From positions 29,646,465-29,710,464 of the forward strand of contig CM042985.1 of the NCBI GenBank assembly GCA_023678885.1: a stretch of 64,000 nt of DNA, in the 5' to 3' direction. A model generated the notes under the pieces. That model was given only the letters and a program-made list of their open reading frames with translations, made no database searches and was not told the origin of the DNA. This document shows, piece by piece, positions 11,259 through 21,888 of this stretch. The DNA comes from Pogostemon cablin (lineage: Eukaryota > Streptophyta > Magnoliopsida > Lamiales > Lamiaceae). The translations under genes were made by a program, and so were the position numbers. Numbering within the stretch: position 1 is the first letter of the stretch; every line of letters begins with the position of its first letter.

Positions 11259-12287
11259 CAACGCGTATCATAAGATTTCCCGTTCTAAGAATGTTGAGTA
11301 GGAACTCACAAAGTCATTTTGCAATTATAACACCATTATTTTTTCATGAAACAATATACAGATAATGAAAAAAAACAGACAAATGTTCTTACAAAGGCAT
11401 AGATACAATAATTCTACATCAAAGCATTAGGAAATCAGAGCTTCCAAAGATGCAGTGAGGATACAATAATTTTTCTATATCCATTCTTGTATTTCTTGTC
11501 CTTTATATCCAAATTAAATCCAAACTTGGAAATCCACCAGGTTCACTCACAAAGCCACAGTGAATGGTTTGATTTGTAGATTGATTAGAATTTCTCTCTA
11601 TATTTAAGAGTTGGATCCAAATCATACATTGAGGAAGGTTTCGTCCTTTCTTTTCGTATACCCCTAAGAGAAACGACTGAACTTTACGTTATACTCCGGC
11701 TCTAGGAAATAAGTAGCAGAATAAAGAAATTGGCACCTCACAAGGAAGAAAACCTTAAAGCATTCTTCACTTGAATCATGTATTACATTCTTGACTGGCA
11801 TTTCACCAAACACCATCAAGGCATCATCCCGACACTCAGAATAGAGAAATATATTACTCATGTAACTAATAGATAAGGTTAAATTTGTAATGGGAGAAAA
11901 TGAGTGCGGATAAAATGGGAAAAAAAAATTCCCAAATCCTTCCCACTTTTAATATAGTAGGCTAGATAGGACTGTATTTGCCTATTTGGTTATATATTAC
12001 TAGTATTTTTACCTATTTTTTTTATTAATATAATATTTCTTTGGTAAAATTCTTAGTTTCATTATTAAAAAATTAATTTATTAATTGATTAACAACATAT
12101 TCCAATTGGTAAAATGGCGATTAGTAACTTTTTAACAAAAAAAATTCAGTTCTATTGATAAATAATTACATTGATAATTCATTACTAATAGTTTCGTTGG
12201 CAATTTACATAATGACTTTGTTGGTAATCTTACAAGCGGTCCGTTGATAAAAATATAAGTAAATCCATTCGTACGCTATTCCGTGGG
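11259..12287. other. Intergenic DNA
   Basis: Apart from a short exon-like frame at 11755-11861, nothing firm is seen. The stretch 11400-11720 has several short minus-strand frames with splice-like borders that may be decayed gene sequence. The part from 11880 to 12287 is AT-rich and featureless. Confidence 0.4.
11755..11861 (-). pseudogene. Possible PLS-class PPR exon remnant
   Basis: A minus-strand frame reads FLYSECRDDALMVFGEMP followed by VKNVI. This resembles the end of an S or L pentatricopeptide motif (usual form: DALKVFDEMPxRNV). It ends at a GT donor-like site near 11752. It is too short to be sure and no second motif follows. It could be a chance frame or an exon of another gene; I cannot identify a parent gene. 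Confidence 0.3.
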
Positions 12288-12290
12288 TAA

Positions 12291-12806
12291 GACCATCTCC
12301 AGCAGTTTATTCTATTTTAACGCAAATTTCACACTAATTTAGCGCAAAATTACAATACAGCTCCAACAGTTTGCACTATATTTCACACTATATACAATAT
12401 TCTAATAATATTTCATTTTATATTAAAATTAAAATTAATATTTATATAATATTATACTATATTTTTAATGAAATTAATTTAAGATTTAATAAATGTAATA
12501 TACTTAAAATTAAAACAAATACTATATACTCCTATAATATAGAATTAGACAAACTAAAATAATAATAAGGATAAATTTGTATATATAACATAAAAAATAA
12601 AGAAAAGGAAAAAGGAAATGACAGAATGTAATTAAAAAAAAAGAAAGAAAGGGAGATAAGAGACCAACTGTAGAATAGCGCAAAGAAATATGCGTCACAT
12701 GTGGCGCAATACTATTCATTATTTAAAATAACGTTATGTTTTAGCGCACTGTTGGAGTGGAGGATTAACGCCACACTAGCGTTTTAACGCAGTGCTGGAG
12801 ATGCCC
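12291..12806. mobile_element. PIF/Harbinger-type MITE
   Basis: Terminal repeats GACCATCTCCAGCAG and GGGCATCTCCAGCAC (read inward) are flanked by TAA on both sides (12288-12290, 12807-12809). A TWA duplication and a GGGCATCTCCA-type end fit Tourist/Harbinger MITEs. A subterminal inverted repeat (CTCCAACAGT / ACTGTTGGAG) and GCGCAA words recur. No coding capacity. Confidence 0.75.
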
Positions 12807-12876
12807 TAAAAGAAAGGTGGAGTGCCCAATTCCAGCGCGTAATTTTCTAATTTACCAGCAAGAGTGCCCGACGGAT

Positions 12877-13045
12877 AGCATAAGAAGCTTATTTTTGTCG
12901 CCACAAAAGATATCGCTTCCCAGCCTTTTGACATAGATGGAGTGAGCAGTGAGCACTATGAAGTAGCATAAGAAACCCATTTTAGTCCCCACTAAGGATG
13001 ATCCTGTTCCCAGCCTTTTGACAATTGACACAGAGGGAGTGTGCA
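12877..13045. repeat. Diverged two-copy tandem repeat, about 85 bp
   Basis: AGCATAAGAAGCTTATTTTTG ... CCCAGCCTTTTGACA ... GGAGTG at 12877-12936 recurs as AGCATAAGAAACCCATTTTAG ... CCCAGCCTTTTGACA ... GGAGTG at 12966-13042. Origin is unknown and it has no coding sense. Confidence 0.6.
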
Positions 13046-13241
13046 CTATAAAGCATCACGCATTGAACTCATATTTTTTAACTTTAACACATTATGTTGA
13101 GCTCACTATTCATGAAATTTGGACAATAACATATATTTTTACAAAGCATTCATATCCCTTTCAACCTTGCTAACAAAAATATTGAGCTTATCAGGTAAAT
13201 TAGGGTGATCCAGAATTTTTCAACCACAACAATAATAATTA

Positions 13242-13506
13242 CTCCCTCCGTCCCATTTTAGATGACACACTTTCCATTTTGGGTTATCCCACAAAAGTTT
13301 GCACCTTCCAAAAAAAAGTAAAAAGTCAAACACAATCACCCTTCCCCATTAACTTTATTTACCAAAAAACCACCCCTACTTAACTCACCTAACATATTTT
13401 ATCATTTATTTATTACCAAAAAAATACCATAATACCTCTAAAAGTTATCACTTTCTTAATCTCTGTGCCGAAAAGAGGTGTGCAGTCTTTTCCGGGACAG
13501 AGGGAG
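13242..13506. mobile_element. Stowaway MITE
   Basis: The 265-bp element starts CTCCCTCCGTCCCATTTTAG and ends CCGGGACAGAGGGAG. It is flanked by TA at 13240-13241 and 13507-13508. Non-coding. Confidence 0.88.
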
Positions 13507-13690
13507 TAGTTATTAAGTGGAAACATCTTAGCCGCTTAATGCATTCCATGAATTCACTAACATCATGGAAGAATAGTTGCTGTAAAAACGAAAAAAAAAA
13601 ACTAAGCTAGTAATAGGCACTTGAATTTTATTGCTTATTAAAGGAAAATATGTGGTACATTAATACAATAATTATCTATTAATTATTGAA

Positions 13691-13966
13691 GGGTTAATTG
13701 CAAATAAAGTCAACATTTACTTTAATTGTGAATAAGTATAAACTTTTGAAAATTTGCGAATAAGTATCTCACTTTAAAGTTTTTTTGCAAAAAAAACCAC
13801 CGGGCAGCGGAAGGTCTGCTCGATCGCTGACTTGTCTGTAAGCCTCCCGCTGCTCGGTGGTTCTTTTTGCAAAAAAAATTAAGTGAGGTACTTATTTGCA
13901 AATTTTCAAAGGTTTAGACTTATTCGTAATTAAAGTAAAAGTTAGGACTTTATTTGCAATTAACTC
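13691..13966. mobile_element. Foldback MITE with long terminal inverted repeats
   Basis: The left arm GGGTTAATTGCAAATAAAGT pairs with the right arm GACTTTATTTGCAATTAACTC, and the pairing continues inward for about 120 bp on each side to a GC-rich centre (ACCACCGGGCAGCGG / CCGCTGCTCGGTGGT). The whole element folds into one hairpin. No target duplication could be fixed, so the superfamily is open. Confidence 0.75.
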
Positions 13967-14693
13967 ATTATTTATTTATTAAGGGATTTAAATAAATAAA
14001 TTTCTAAAATAAATGAGTAAATAATTGATAACTAGGCCAAATCCAGTCAAATAAGTCTGACTTAAAGCCTAAGCAAGTGAAATGCCTAAGCCCGTAAAAT
14101 TAGATCAAATCAAGCATGAACCAATCAAATTGCGTAATAGATACAAAGGCCTAAACCCACATAATTAGGTCAAAACAGCCCGGAACCAATTAGATTGCGA
14201 GTTATTTATGGGCTTCCTCTCCATTCATCTATATAAGGAGTCATCCTCCATTCATTCCAGACACACTAAAACATCTGAAGACACATGCTCTTTCGAAGAG
14301 ATCAATAATACGAACAGTGCTCCCTTGATCTTCAAGCATCTTCAAGTCAAGAACAGCCTCCGATCAAAGATCAAGGTGCCAAGCTCTTCCAAAACGGCGT
14401 TCTTCCAGGCCAACCACTTCCGATCAGAGATCAAGATGCTAAGCCCCTAAGTCAAGCGTTCTTTATACACTAAGTTCTTCAGTGTTATTCATGCCAAGAA
14501 TAACATACGACCCGGGATCAAGGTGCTAAGCCCCCAAGATCGAGTGTTTTTCATATCAAGTACGTTTAATCCAAAGAAAGGCTCGACGCCTCTGGACAAA
14601 CGTTATAAAGTCCCAAATTTGAGTTCGGACAAGCTTCAACTGAAGATCCGACTCAACACACACAGTCATGCAGTCAACATGTCAAAGTTAAAG
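13967..14693 (+). repeat. Old LTR-like promoter/leader remnant
   Basis: AT-rich start, then a TATA box (CTATATAAGG, 14229-14238) followed by three diverged copies of a unit containing CCGATCARAGATCAAGRTGC and YAAGCYCYYA (about 14350-14545). Downstream lies the 107-bp repeat with a plant poly(A)-type context. The order TATA, leader, poly(A) is that of an LTR, possibly a degenerate solo LTR, but no TG...CA ends or target duplication could be defined. Open frames here are short and unconvincing. Confidence 0.4.
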
Positions 14694-15196
14694 CCAAATT
14701 GGTTCGAGAGAAGAATCAGAGGATGGATAGAGATTGTTTCCTAAATTTTCAAGTTTAATCATTCTGGATTATTATTGTAATCTCTTGTACTTATTTTATG
14801 CCAAATTGGTTCGAGATAAGAATCAGAGGATAAATAGAGATTGTTTCCTAAGTTCTCAAGTTTAATCCATCTGAATTATTATTGTAATTCTCTTGTACTC
14901 TCTTCATCCCGTCCTTATAGTTACGTTTGTTTTTTTCACGTGGATTAATGAATATAGCATTTTAATGTGTATTGAGATTAGAGAAATAATAATTTAATAT
15001 AAAGGGGGTAGGTGTATAAGAGGGATGCGTGGGCCAATGGAGAGAGAAGTAATTAATTTGTAGGTCTCATATGCTAAAAAGGGAAATGTAACCATTATGA
15101 TAGGACACCCAAAATGAAAATATGTAACCATTAGGATGGGACGGGGGGAGTATTTATTTTATGACAAATTGGTTCGAGAGAAGAATCAAATGATAG
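14694..15196 (+). repeat. 107-bp tandem repeat, three copies (third split by element F)
   Basis: The unit begins CCAAATTGGTTCGAG and ends CTTGTAC-TTATTTTATG. Copy 1 is 14694-14800. Copy 2 starts at 14801 and is interrupted by a Stowaway at 14898-15150. Copy 3 starts near 15163, is broken by element F at 15196, and resumes at 63098-63172. The two inserted elements prove that the tandem array predates both. Confidence 0.8.
14898..15150. mobile_element. Stowaway MITE inside tandem repeat copy 2
   Basis: Degenerate left end CTCTCTTCATCCCGTCC, better right end GGATGGGACGGGGGGAG, and TA on both flanks (14896-14897, 15151-15152). Internal words (TTACGTTTG...CACGTGGATTAATG, GGTGTATAAGAGGGATG) match those of the copy at 3452-3660, so the two belong to the same subfamily. 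Confidence 0.8.
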
Positions 15197-15764
15197 TGTT
15201 CTTAGTCGCATTTCTAGTAAAAATGGGTAAGTGTAAGAGACTCTATCATCGAGTAAACACGTGACCAAGTATAAAATTTATAATAATGTCGTCCCAAGGG
15301 AAAGTTAACTCTAGGTTGTATCCGGATTTTCCATTGATTTATGCTTTGTAAGGATGATAGATTGAAGGTTTGGTATTTAAGCTACTAATTATTGTTCTAC
15401 TCAATGAACTATGAATTTGAACTAACAAAGTAATGATTCAATCAACACACAAATGATTAATGGAATGAAGGTAGAATTCACTTGAGAAGAGAGCAAGACT
15501 AATCATAATCATGGTTAAGACTCTAGCTAGATATGCATAACTCTTGATGGTGAACTTCATTAATTTGTGGACTAAAAGCAATCACAATTTTACCCCTAAT
15601 CCCTATGGTCAAGTCAACTAGGTTCTTGACTCTTTTACAAGTCTAAATCTTGTAGGATTGTCTTACTCTCAATTCCCTTAAGGTACTATGATCATAAGTT
15701 GGTTCTTTTCACTAAATTTCTTAAGTGTCCCCCTATGAGTTTCTAAGTACAAGAAGAATATGGC
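15197..15764 (-). repeat. Element F 3' LTR, first part
   Basis: Matches 61280-61830 closely. It ends with ATGGC, the duplication produced by insertion of element B, and continues at 29852. Confidence 0.88.
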
Positions 15765-17430
15765 TGATGGGGCGTTTTCTCAACACACAATTATAACCCC
15801 CAAGTATGAAGGATATCAATCGTAGTTTCGAAGGTGACCAAGTTAAATACGAATCCACGGGACGGTTAAATATCACTTTGTTTATATTCTAATTAATTAT
15901 GACTATGTAAGAATTTGTAATTGTTTGGTGATTTAACTAAGTAATAACTATGAACTAAGATAGCAGATTAATAACAAGAACAAGAGAAAAGCGGTTGTGA
16001 TCAAATAAGATAATAGTAGTTCGTCAGGTAATCCAGTTTCATTCGTTAATTCATACTTTCGTGTGTCAATGTTCGACTCTGCCTTGTGGTTTATGGACGC
16101 ATCACTAGACCATGCAAATCTACTCTATAGACACAGGTAAATAAGCGTTTCACACGTGCGAGTCTCCTCGGAGAAAGACGTATACTTAACTTTCCTTTCT
16201 AGGTACTATCATAATCAATTATTTCCCGTGCACTTAGTATTCTAACCCGATTTGATCTCCCTTTATAGGTACTATTGACATATACTCTTTATTCTACTTA
16301 TTAACCCGAATACGAACTATTCAATTAACAAATATTCATATAAGATAGTTCTAATAAGACTTCGGAATCCCTTCACTTAGAATTATAACAATAAACCCTG
16401 CTCAACAGTGAACGCACTCAACCAATAACCATGTTATGTATTCAAACTCTACACAACGATTATTGATGCACAAAACGACTATGAGTATGGATTAAAAATG
16501 TTCAATCTTATATAAAATAAACCACAAGTAGTGTTGTACGGAGTATACACACGAAATACAAATCAACTCATGAAACCTTCATAACCCTAGAACTACCAAA
16601 GCGGTTCTAGCCCATGATTGATCTAAGAACAATCATGGTTAGGTGGACCGATCTTACTTAAATCTCCAGCGGAACCTCTGTCACAGCTCCTCTGGATGAT
16701 GGAGGATCGTCTCCTCTCTTCTTATGATTCTCGATTAAAAGCTCTCTTATCTTGACTGCATGAGCTTTTTTTATACTTGTAATCACGTCCCTAGGGCTTG
16801 GAATGGGCTTTTCAAGTGATCACACGTGTTTTGGCCTCGAAAATCTGGATCAGGTAAGTTTCTATGCATTGGTTCGACCTTAGCAAACAGGTTGAACCAT
16901 GGGCCGCAGGTCGAACCACAGGTCGAACCAGTATCTGGATGCATTCTGCACTCAGTTCGACTTCTTGTACAGGTCGAACCACATCCCCTTTGGTCGAACG
17001 ACAGGTTGAACCGCACCACAGGATAATTTTTGCTCCTGGTTCGACCAACTGACAGGTCGAACCCCAACGTCGTGGTCGAACTGGTTCGACCACGGTTCGA
17101 CCTGTTCAACAGGTCGAACCCCTTGGTTCTGGTCGAACTCTCTTCCTGTTCGTTCGATGACGCTGGTTCGACCTGTTGGAGAGGTCGAATCCTCCTCCAA
17201 CCAGGTCGAACCACACTCCTTCCTTGGCGGTTCGCATGGCTTCGACTTCGTCTCTTCAATTCTTAGCACTTTCACTCCGATTTAGCTATCAAAACCACTC
17301 AAAAAGCTCCACTAACACCTGATTCATGCTAGTTTACAATATTTATAGGTTTTCCACCTATTTCCACCTCTAAACTCTCCAAAACTAGCACAAAACACCA
17401 TGCTAAACTTGTGAATTTAGACACTCATCA
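15765..17430 (-). repeat. Element B 3' LTR
   Basis: 1,666 bp, TGATGGGGCG...ACTCATCA. In sense (minus) direction U3 starts at 17430. It carries a dense array of GGTCGAACC/GGTTCGACC words at 16866-17245 and then a TATA box (TATAAAA, about 16769-16775). Confidence 0.9.
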
Positions 17431-18780
17431 AACCCTCAAACTACATGTTGCTCGTCCCGAGGCAACCAAATCAAACCACAGCAGTCGTGTATAATTCAAC
17501 AAGCTCCAGTACAACATATATTACACATGCCACTTAATTAAACAAGTATTCATTGCATCACAAATATCACCCATGTAAAACCAATTCAATCACACACCAT
17601 TCGGAGTACTAAGCAATCTAGCTCACAAGATAAATATTTATTTTCTCACTCAAGTGCGTGAGGCACTCTAAAGGCTAGTATGAACACTCATATCAATCCA
17701 TATTCCCGCGTCACCATAAGCTTGGCAAATACCTCAAAATCAACTAACAATTGAACAATTACTAGGATCACAAAGGACTTGTCCTTGGGTTGTAATGTTG
17801 GCTCTTTGGAAAAGGTAGGAAAATTTGGGTAAAGTGACTTAAGACACTAGTAGATAGTTACCTTGGAGGTCTTCTTTAAGTTAAGAGCTCATCATATCTC
17901 CTCCACTTTCGTCTCCTGACGTGTAAAACTCCTGAATTTCCTTCTTCTCATGGCATCAACATCATATTCTTTAAGCAACTTGGGCACCAGTTTCATGCAC
18001 TACGCTTCTTCTCATAAGCAATCAACTTCTTTTTAAAAGCATCAACTCTATATTTAAGCAATCAGGGTACCAGTTTCGGGCACCACCCCTAACAAGATTT
18101 AACCATATACTTTCTATCATCTTCATTCAACCACATTCTATCTTCCTTCGTCTTCTTTGAAAACACTTAATCTCCTCAACTCTCCACCAATGAATAGGCA
18201 TAAACAAGGCTCAAGTAAAGGTTCATAAGGTTATTTACTTCGGCTACCAAAGAAAAAACTTTTCGGCTCAACGGGGCTACCAAAGATATATATGATCATT
18301 AGGAAGGATAAATTTGGCTAAGTATTTAATTAAAGCAAAAATGGCCTAAGATCATGTCCTAGCACTTTAATCAATCGAAAGTCTCACACAAGACTCTAAG
18401 CAAAGTTCTAGAATACATTCATATGGATGATCCCCTCAAGAATAAATAATCATGATCAAGCATGACAAAGGCTCAAATCCTCTCATAGGTAATAGAATCC
18501 TAGTACTCCTTATAGCACATAATCAAGATTAATTCCACATGAATTCCATATGCTAACAATTATACAAGTTTTCATCAATTCAAGCACACGTGAACATATG
18601 AATGCACATAAATTATAAGTTATTCCAAATATACAACTTCATCACTCATGAATCCTCTATCCTAGCAAATATAACCAATTAAGTACATGCCACTCACACA
18701 AGACACACAACCCAACCTGTAAAGAGAAAAAGAAGAATGGAGATGAGATGAATCGGAGAAAATCAAAAGAAAACCTGAAG
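17431..18780 (-). other. Element B 3' untranslated region with polypurine tract
   Basis: No ORF. Next to the LTR is a purine-rich tract (minus strand TTTGAGGGTT just before TGATGAG). A short stem-loop follows at 17447-17466 (minus GTTGCCTCGGGACGAGCAAC). Blocks at about 17773-17840 and 18340-18365 are also recognisable in the other three elements. Confidence 0.65.
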
Positions 18781-20259
18781 CTACTCCTCCGGAGCATCAT
18801 CCTCCTCATCACTATCATCCTGCTCATCTAATCTCCGGTGGATGTCTTGGATCTGCCTATCCATAATCTCCAACCTAGCACTCAGAGCTGTGTAATTGGC
18901 ATTCGAAAGCTCGAGTTGCCTGGTCGTCTCCTGCTGCCTCGCCCCTATCGCAACCAGCTGCTCATGAATCAAGCGCAGCTGCTCTCGGACATCATCTGGA
19001 ACAACCTGCTGCTGCTGTGGCGCTGCTGGAGCGCGCTAGAGTACGTCGTGCTGCTCCTCCTCCGGCTGCTCGTCTGCCTGGTGCTCATCCTTGGGTTGTT
19101 GTGGTGGCTGCGATAGCTGCGGTGGCGGGTGATACTCTCCCTGATCGACAATCTGCTGCAGCTCAGCCAATTTGCCCTCCGCGCACATCCTAACCACGGC
19201 CCTCCAATCTCCGATAGTCTTCACAACAACGGATAAAGTTTTGTGTCCTAGAGAGTCCATCAATCTGTTCCTTTCCTCCCGAACAGTAGTCATGTTACTC
19301 ACGTCGAAGGAGAACATAAATTCAAATGGCTTCGGTCCCCTGGTGAAGAACCAATCGCAATCTCTGAAATGAGCGAATCCTCTCTTGACGCAAGTGAACA
19401 TCACCAAGTCGGGTTCTCCTCTAACTGGTGTGATGCCGGTGAAGTCCATGTTGTAGTGCTCAGCTACAATCGTCAGCAACCCTCCGATGTTAATTTTTTG
19501 AAATCCCATGGTTCTGAATCGATGCAGCTGCGCAATGAAATACGCCCCCACGTTGAACTTCACTGCGTTCAACATGCACCACAAGGCATATAAATCTCCT
19601 CTCGACACATATCCACCTTCTGAACGAGCAAACAGTGTGTTCCCAAGCACTCGATCCATATACTTCAACACTGGATTCTTAATCGAGGATGCACGAACTT
19701 TCTTGATCTTGTAGTCGCCTATCTCGCCGGAGATCTCCCTCCAAAACTTGTTTGCATTGAAGTATCCACTCTCCACAAGAGAGATCTCCATCGGTGTCTG
19801 GAACAGCTCATTGAAGTCCTCAGCCGTCCATCTCCTTCTGATTCCTCCCAACTGAAACGAACACTGAAATGGGTAACCGAGGGGATCGTTCTCCATCTCA
19901 AAAGAGCACACTACCTCCGCTGTAACATGGACGTATGTGGGTTTCTTCAACTCCATAAAATGACGGATCTCCACTCAATCAAACAGCATCATCATATCAT
20001 CACGGATGCTCATGAGCCTCATAGCCTCATCATCCTGATATCGAGTCCTGACTATCTTCTCTGACACTTCCGCCCACTTCTCTTTGATCTCATTCCAATC
20101 GGGCATCTGAATCTTGAAATTCTCAGGAAGACGTTCTTGCAATCTCAGCGTCTTCGTCACCTTATCCACATTCGAAGGCTATCCAGGCTCTTCTTCGATC
20201 TCATCTCATCTCATCCACCTTCCTCTTCCCCTTTCCTTGTCCGGATCCTTATCCTGTAC
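18781..20259 (-). pseudogene. Element B env-like ORF (Athila 3' ORF)
   Basis: A long minus-strand frame between integrase and the 3' LTR. The main open part (19036-19974) reads ELKKPTYVHVTAEVVCSFEM, then FQLGGIRRRWTAEDFNELF, KNPVLKYMDRVLGNTLFARSEGG and INIGGLLTIVAEH. This resembles the Athila-specific 3' protein family historically called env-like or ORF1/ORF3 (Pfam has an ATHILA family; exact accession not checked). The C-terminal part (18781-19035) is acidic with a coiled-coil-like segment and Gln-rich stretches. In-frame stops occur at about 20182, 19977 and 19036. No signal peptide or clear membrane anchor is visible, so a true envelope role is doubtful. Its function is unknown. Confidence 0.7.
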
Positions 20260-20779
20260 CTGAAAACATTCACTCAGCACAACCAACAAGATAAGGAATT
20301 AAATAATTGACTAACATATCCCATACTCTACTCAAGACTTCGAGCATACATGCCTTCGTCAACAACATATCCTCTCAACAACCATCACAAACCAATTGCT
20401 TCTAAACAAGCTCAAAACTACTTCATTCACCTCTATCTTAACTTTCAAACACAACCATCAAGCATGTATCAATAATTCAAGCAATTCATAAGAGTTTCAA
20501 CAAGTTAGAACATGAACTACTCCAATTCGAATAACAATTTAACCAAACTAACATGCTTATCCTAATAGATGTACAATATCATTGATCAATTCACATAAAC
20601 ACTCAAGTTCAATCAATAATCAAACATTCTTAAACCAACAAACATGAATTCATATGAATCAAGTCACAATATCAACATTCACCATGAAATTCGACCAACA
20701 TCACCATCAATTCTCTTACCCACAACGATTTACATACACTAAGCTTCAATCATAGAGTAATTGAGTTGAGATAACATAC
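20260..20779 (-). other. Candidate 5' intron of the element B env-like transcript
   Basis: On the minus strand a donor AAAAG|GTATGTTATC (GT at 20779-20778) and an acceptor TGTTTTCAG|GTACAGG (AG at 20261-20260) bound 520 bp of AT-rich non-coding DNA directly upstream of the env-like frame. Element E has an equivalent arrangement. Predicted from sequence only. Confidence 0.45.
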
Positions 20780-20979
20780 CTTTTGTCTTGCCTATGGTAA
20801 AATAACAATCAACACTTGAAACACCCAAAATAAATCGATTGAGCCCTAGCTTGAAGCGAAAATTGCCCAAGTTCGCGTCCAAATCGAGAATTCAAGGTAT
20901 GGTGATGTGTAATCGGTGTGAAATCGAGTGTAATTGAAGAATTGGTGCAATGGTGTGATGATTTCATGAAGGTTCGAGG

Positions 20980-21412
20980 AGGGGTGGAGTGAAAAAGTGA
21001 TCGAACCCCTTTTAAAATCGAACTTAAAATAACTTACCTGGCTTGGTTCGACCTGCTGAACAGATCAAACCACAAGTGACGAGGTCGAACCACCCTTCTG
21101 GATAGGTTATTCTTCAGGTTCGACTTGCTGGAACAGGTCGAACCAAAGGGCTTCAGGTCGAACCAACCTTCTGGAAGTTTCAGGTCACCGGTTCGATCTA
21201 GTTTTGACCTATAAAATAGGTCAAACCACAAACGTCGTGGTCGAACCGAACTTCAACAGCATCGGTTCGACCTGTAAGATCAAGTCGAACCATCCTTGAC
21301 GAGGTTGAACCACCTCACTGGACGATTTATCACCACGGTTCGACTTCCTCTGCTGGGTTCGACCTCCTGGAACAGGTCGAACCACCCTCTGGTTGGTCGA
21401 ACCGACCCTCTT
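20980..21412 (-). promoter_or_regulatory. Candidate internal promoter upstream of the element B env-like ORF
   Basis: An array of at least 15 GGTCGAACC/GGTTCGACC words (21043-21412) of the same private word found in this element's U3 is followed in the sense direction by a TATA-like ATTTTAAAAG (21009-21018). The order and spacing copy the U3 promoter. It lies between the integrase stop and the env-like frame. Confidence 0.5.
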
Positions 21413-21888
21413 AAGCTCCATAATCATGTTTCCTTCATTCCCTACACACTTCAAGCTTCAAAACAAACCATTAGATATTAAATAAAGAAGCACAACTTCA
21501 TCAACAATGGCTTCTCCAACATAACATTCATGAGTAACTCCATATAAAATATAACCAAACACCACCGAACATTAGGCAAGTTGTAAAAAATCGACATATC
21601 AAAATCATCAAAAATTTTAAATACGCCGCAAAAACCAACTCCCCTAACAAACGCTACAAAGAAAAGATTACATATCCGGTATTTATCGAGGTAAGTACAT
21701 CACACCCCCCAAACTTAGTAGAAACCATAAGTGAAACTATGTTTGCAAAGAGATGTAATTACCGAAATATAAGCACGATCAATATAAAAATTTCTTACTC
21801 ATACTAAAGAAATAAAGCAATAAATACGGGAGGGAAAGCCCCCAACAGGCACTCATGTTTAACATTGGAGAGTCACGACGGTACCAAC

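Noticed and set aside
16866..17245. CRISPR-like spaced repeats
   Set aside because: The 9-base words are irregularly spaced and occur in both orientations. The context is a plant LTR, and CRISPR arrays are not found in plant nuclear DNA.
16826..17266. Overlapping open frames on both strands in the GGTCGAACC arrays (also at 21040-21410, 26032-26480 plus strand, 29202-29720, 41335-41672)
   Set aside because: The arrays lack stop codons in several frames because of their repeated word. Only the minus-strand frame continuous with gag is plausible as protein.
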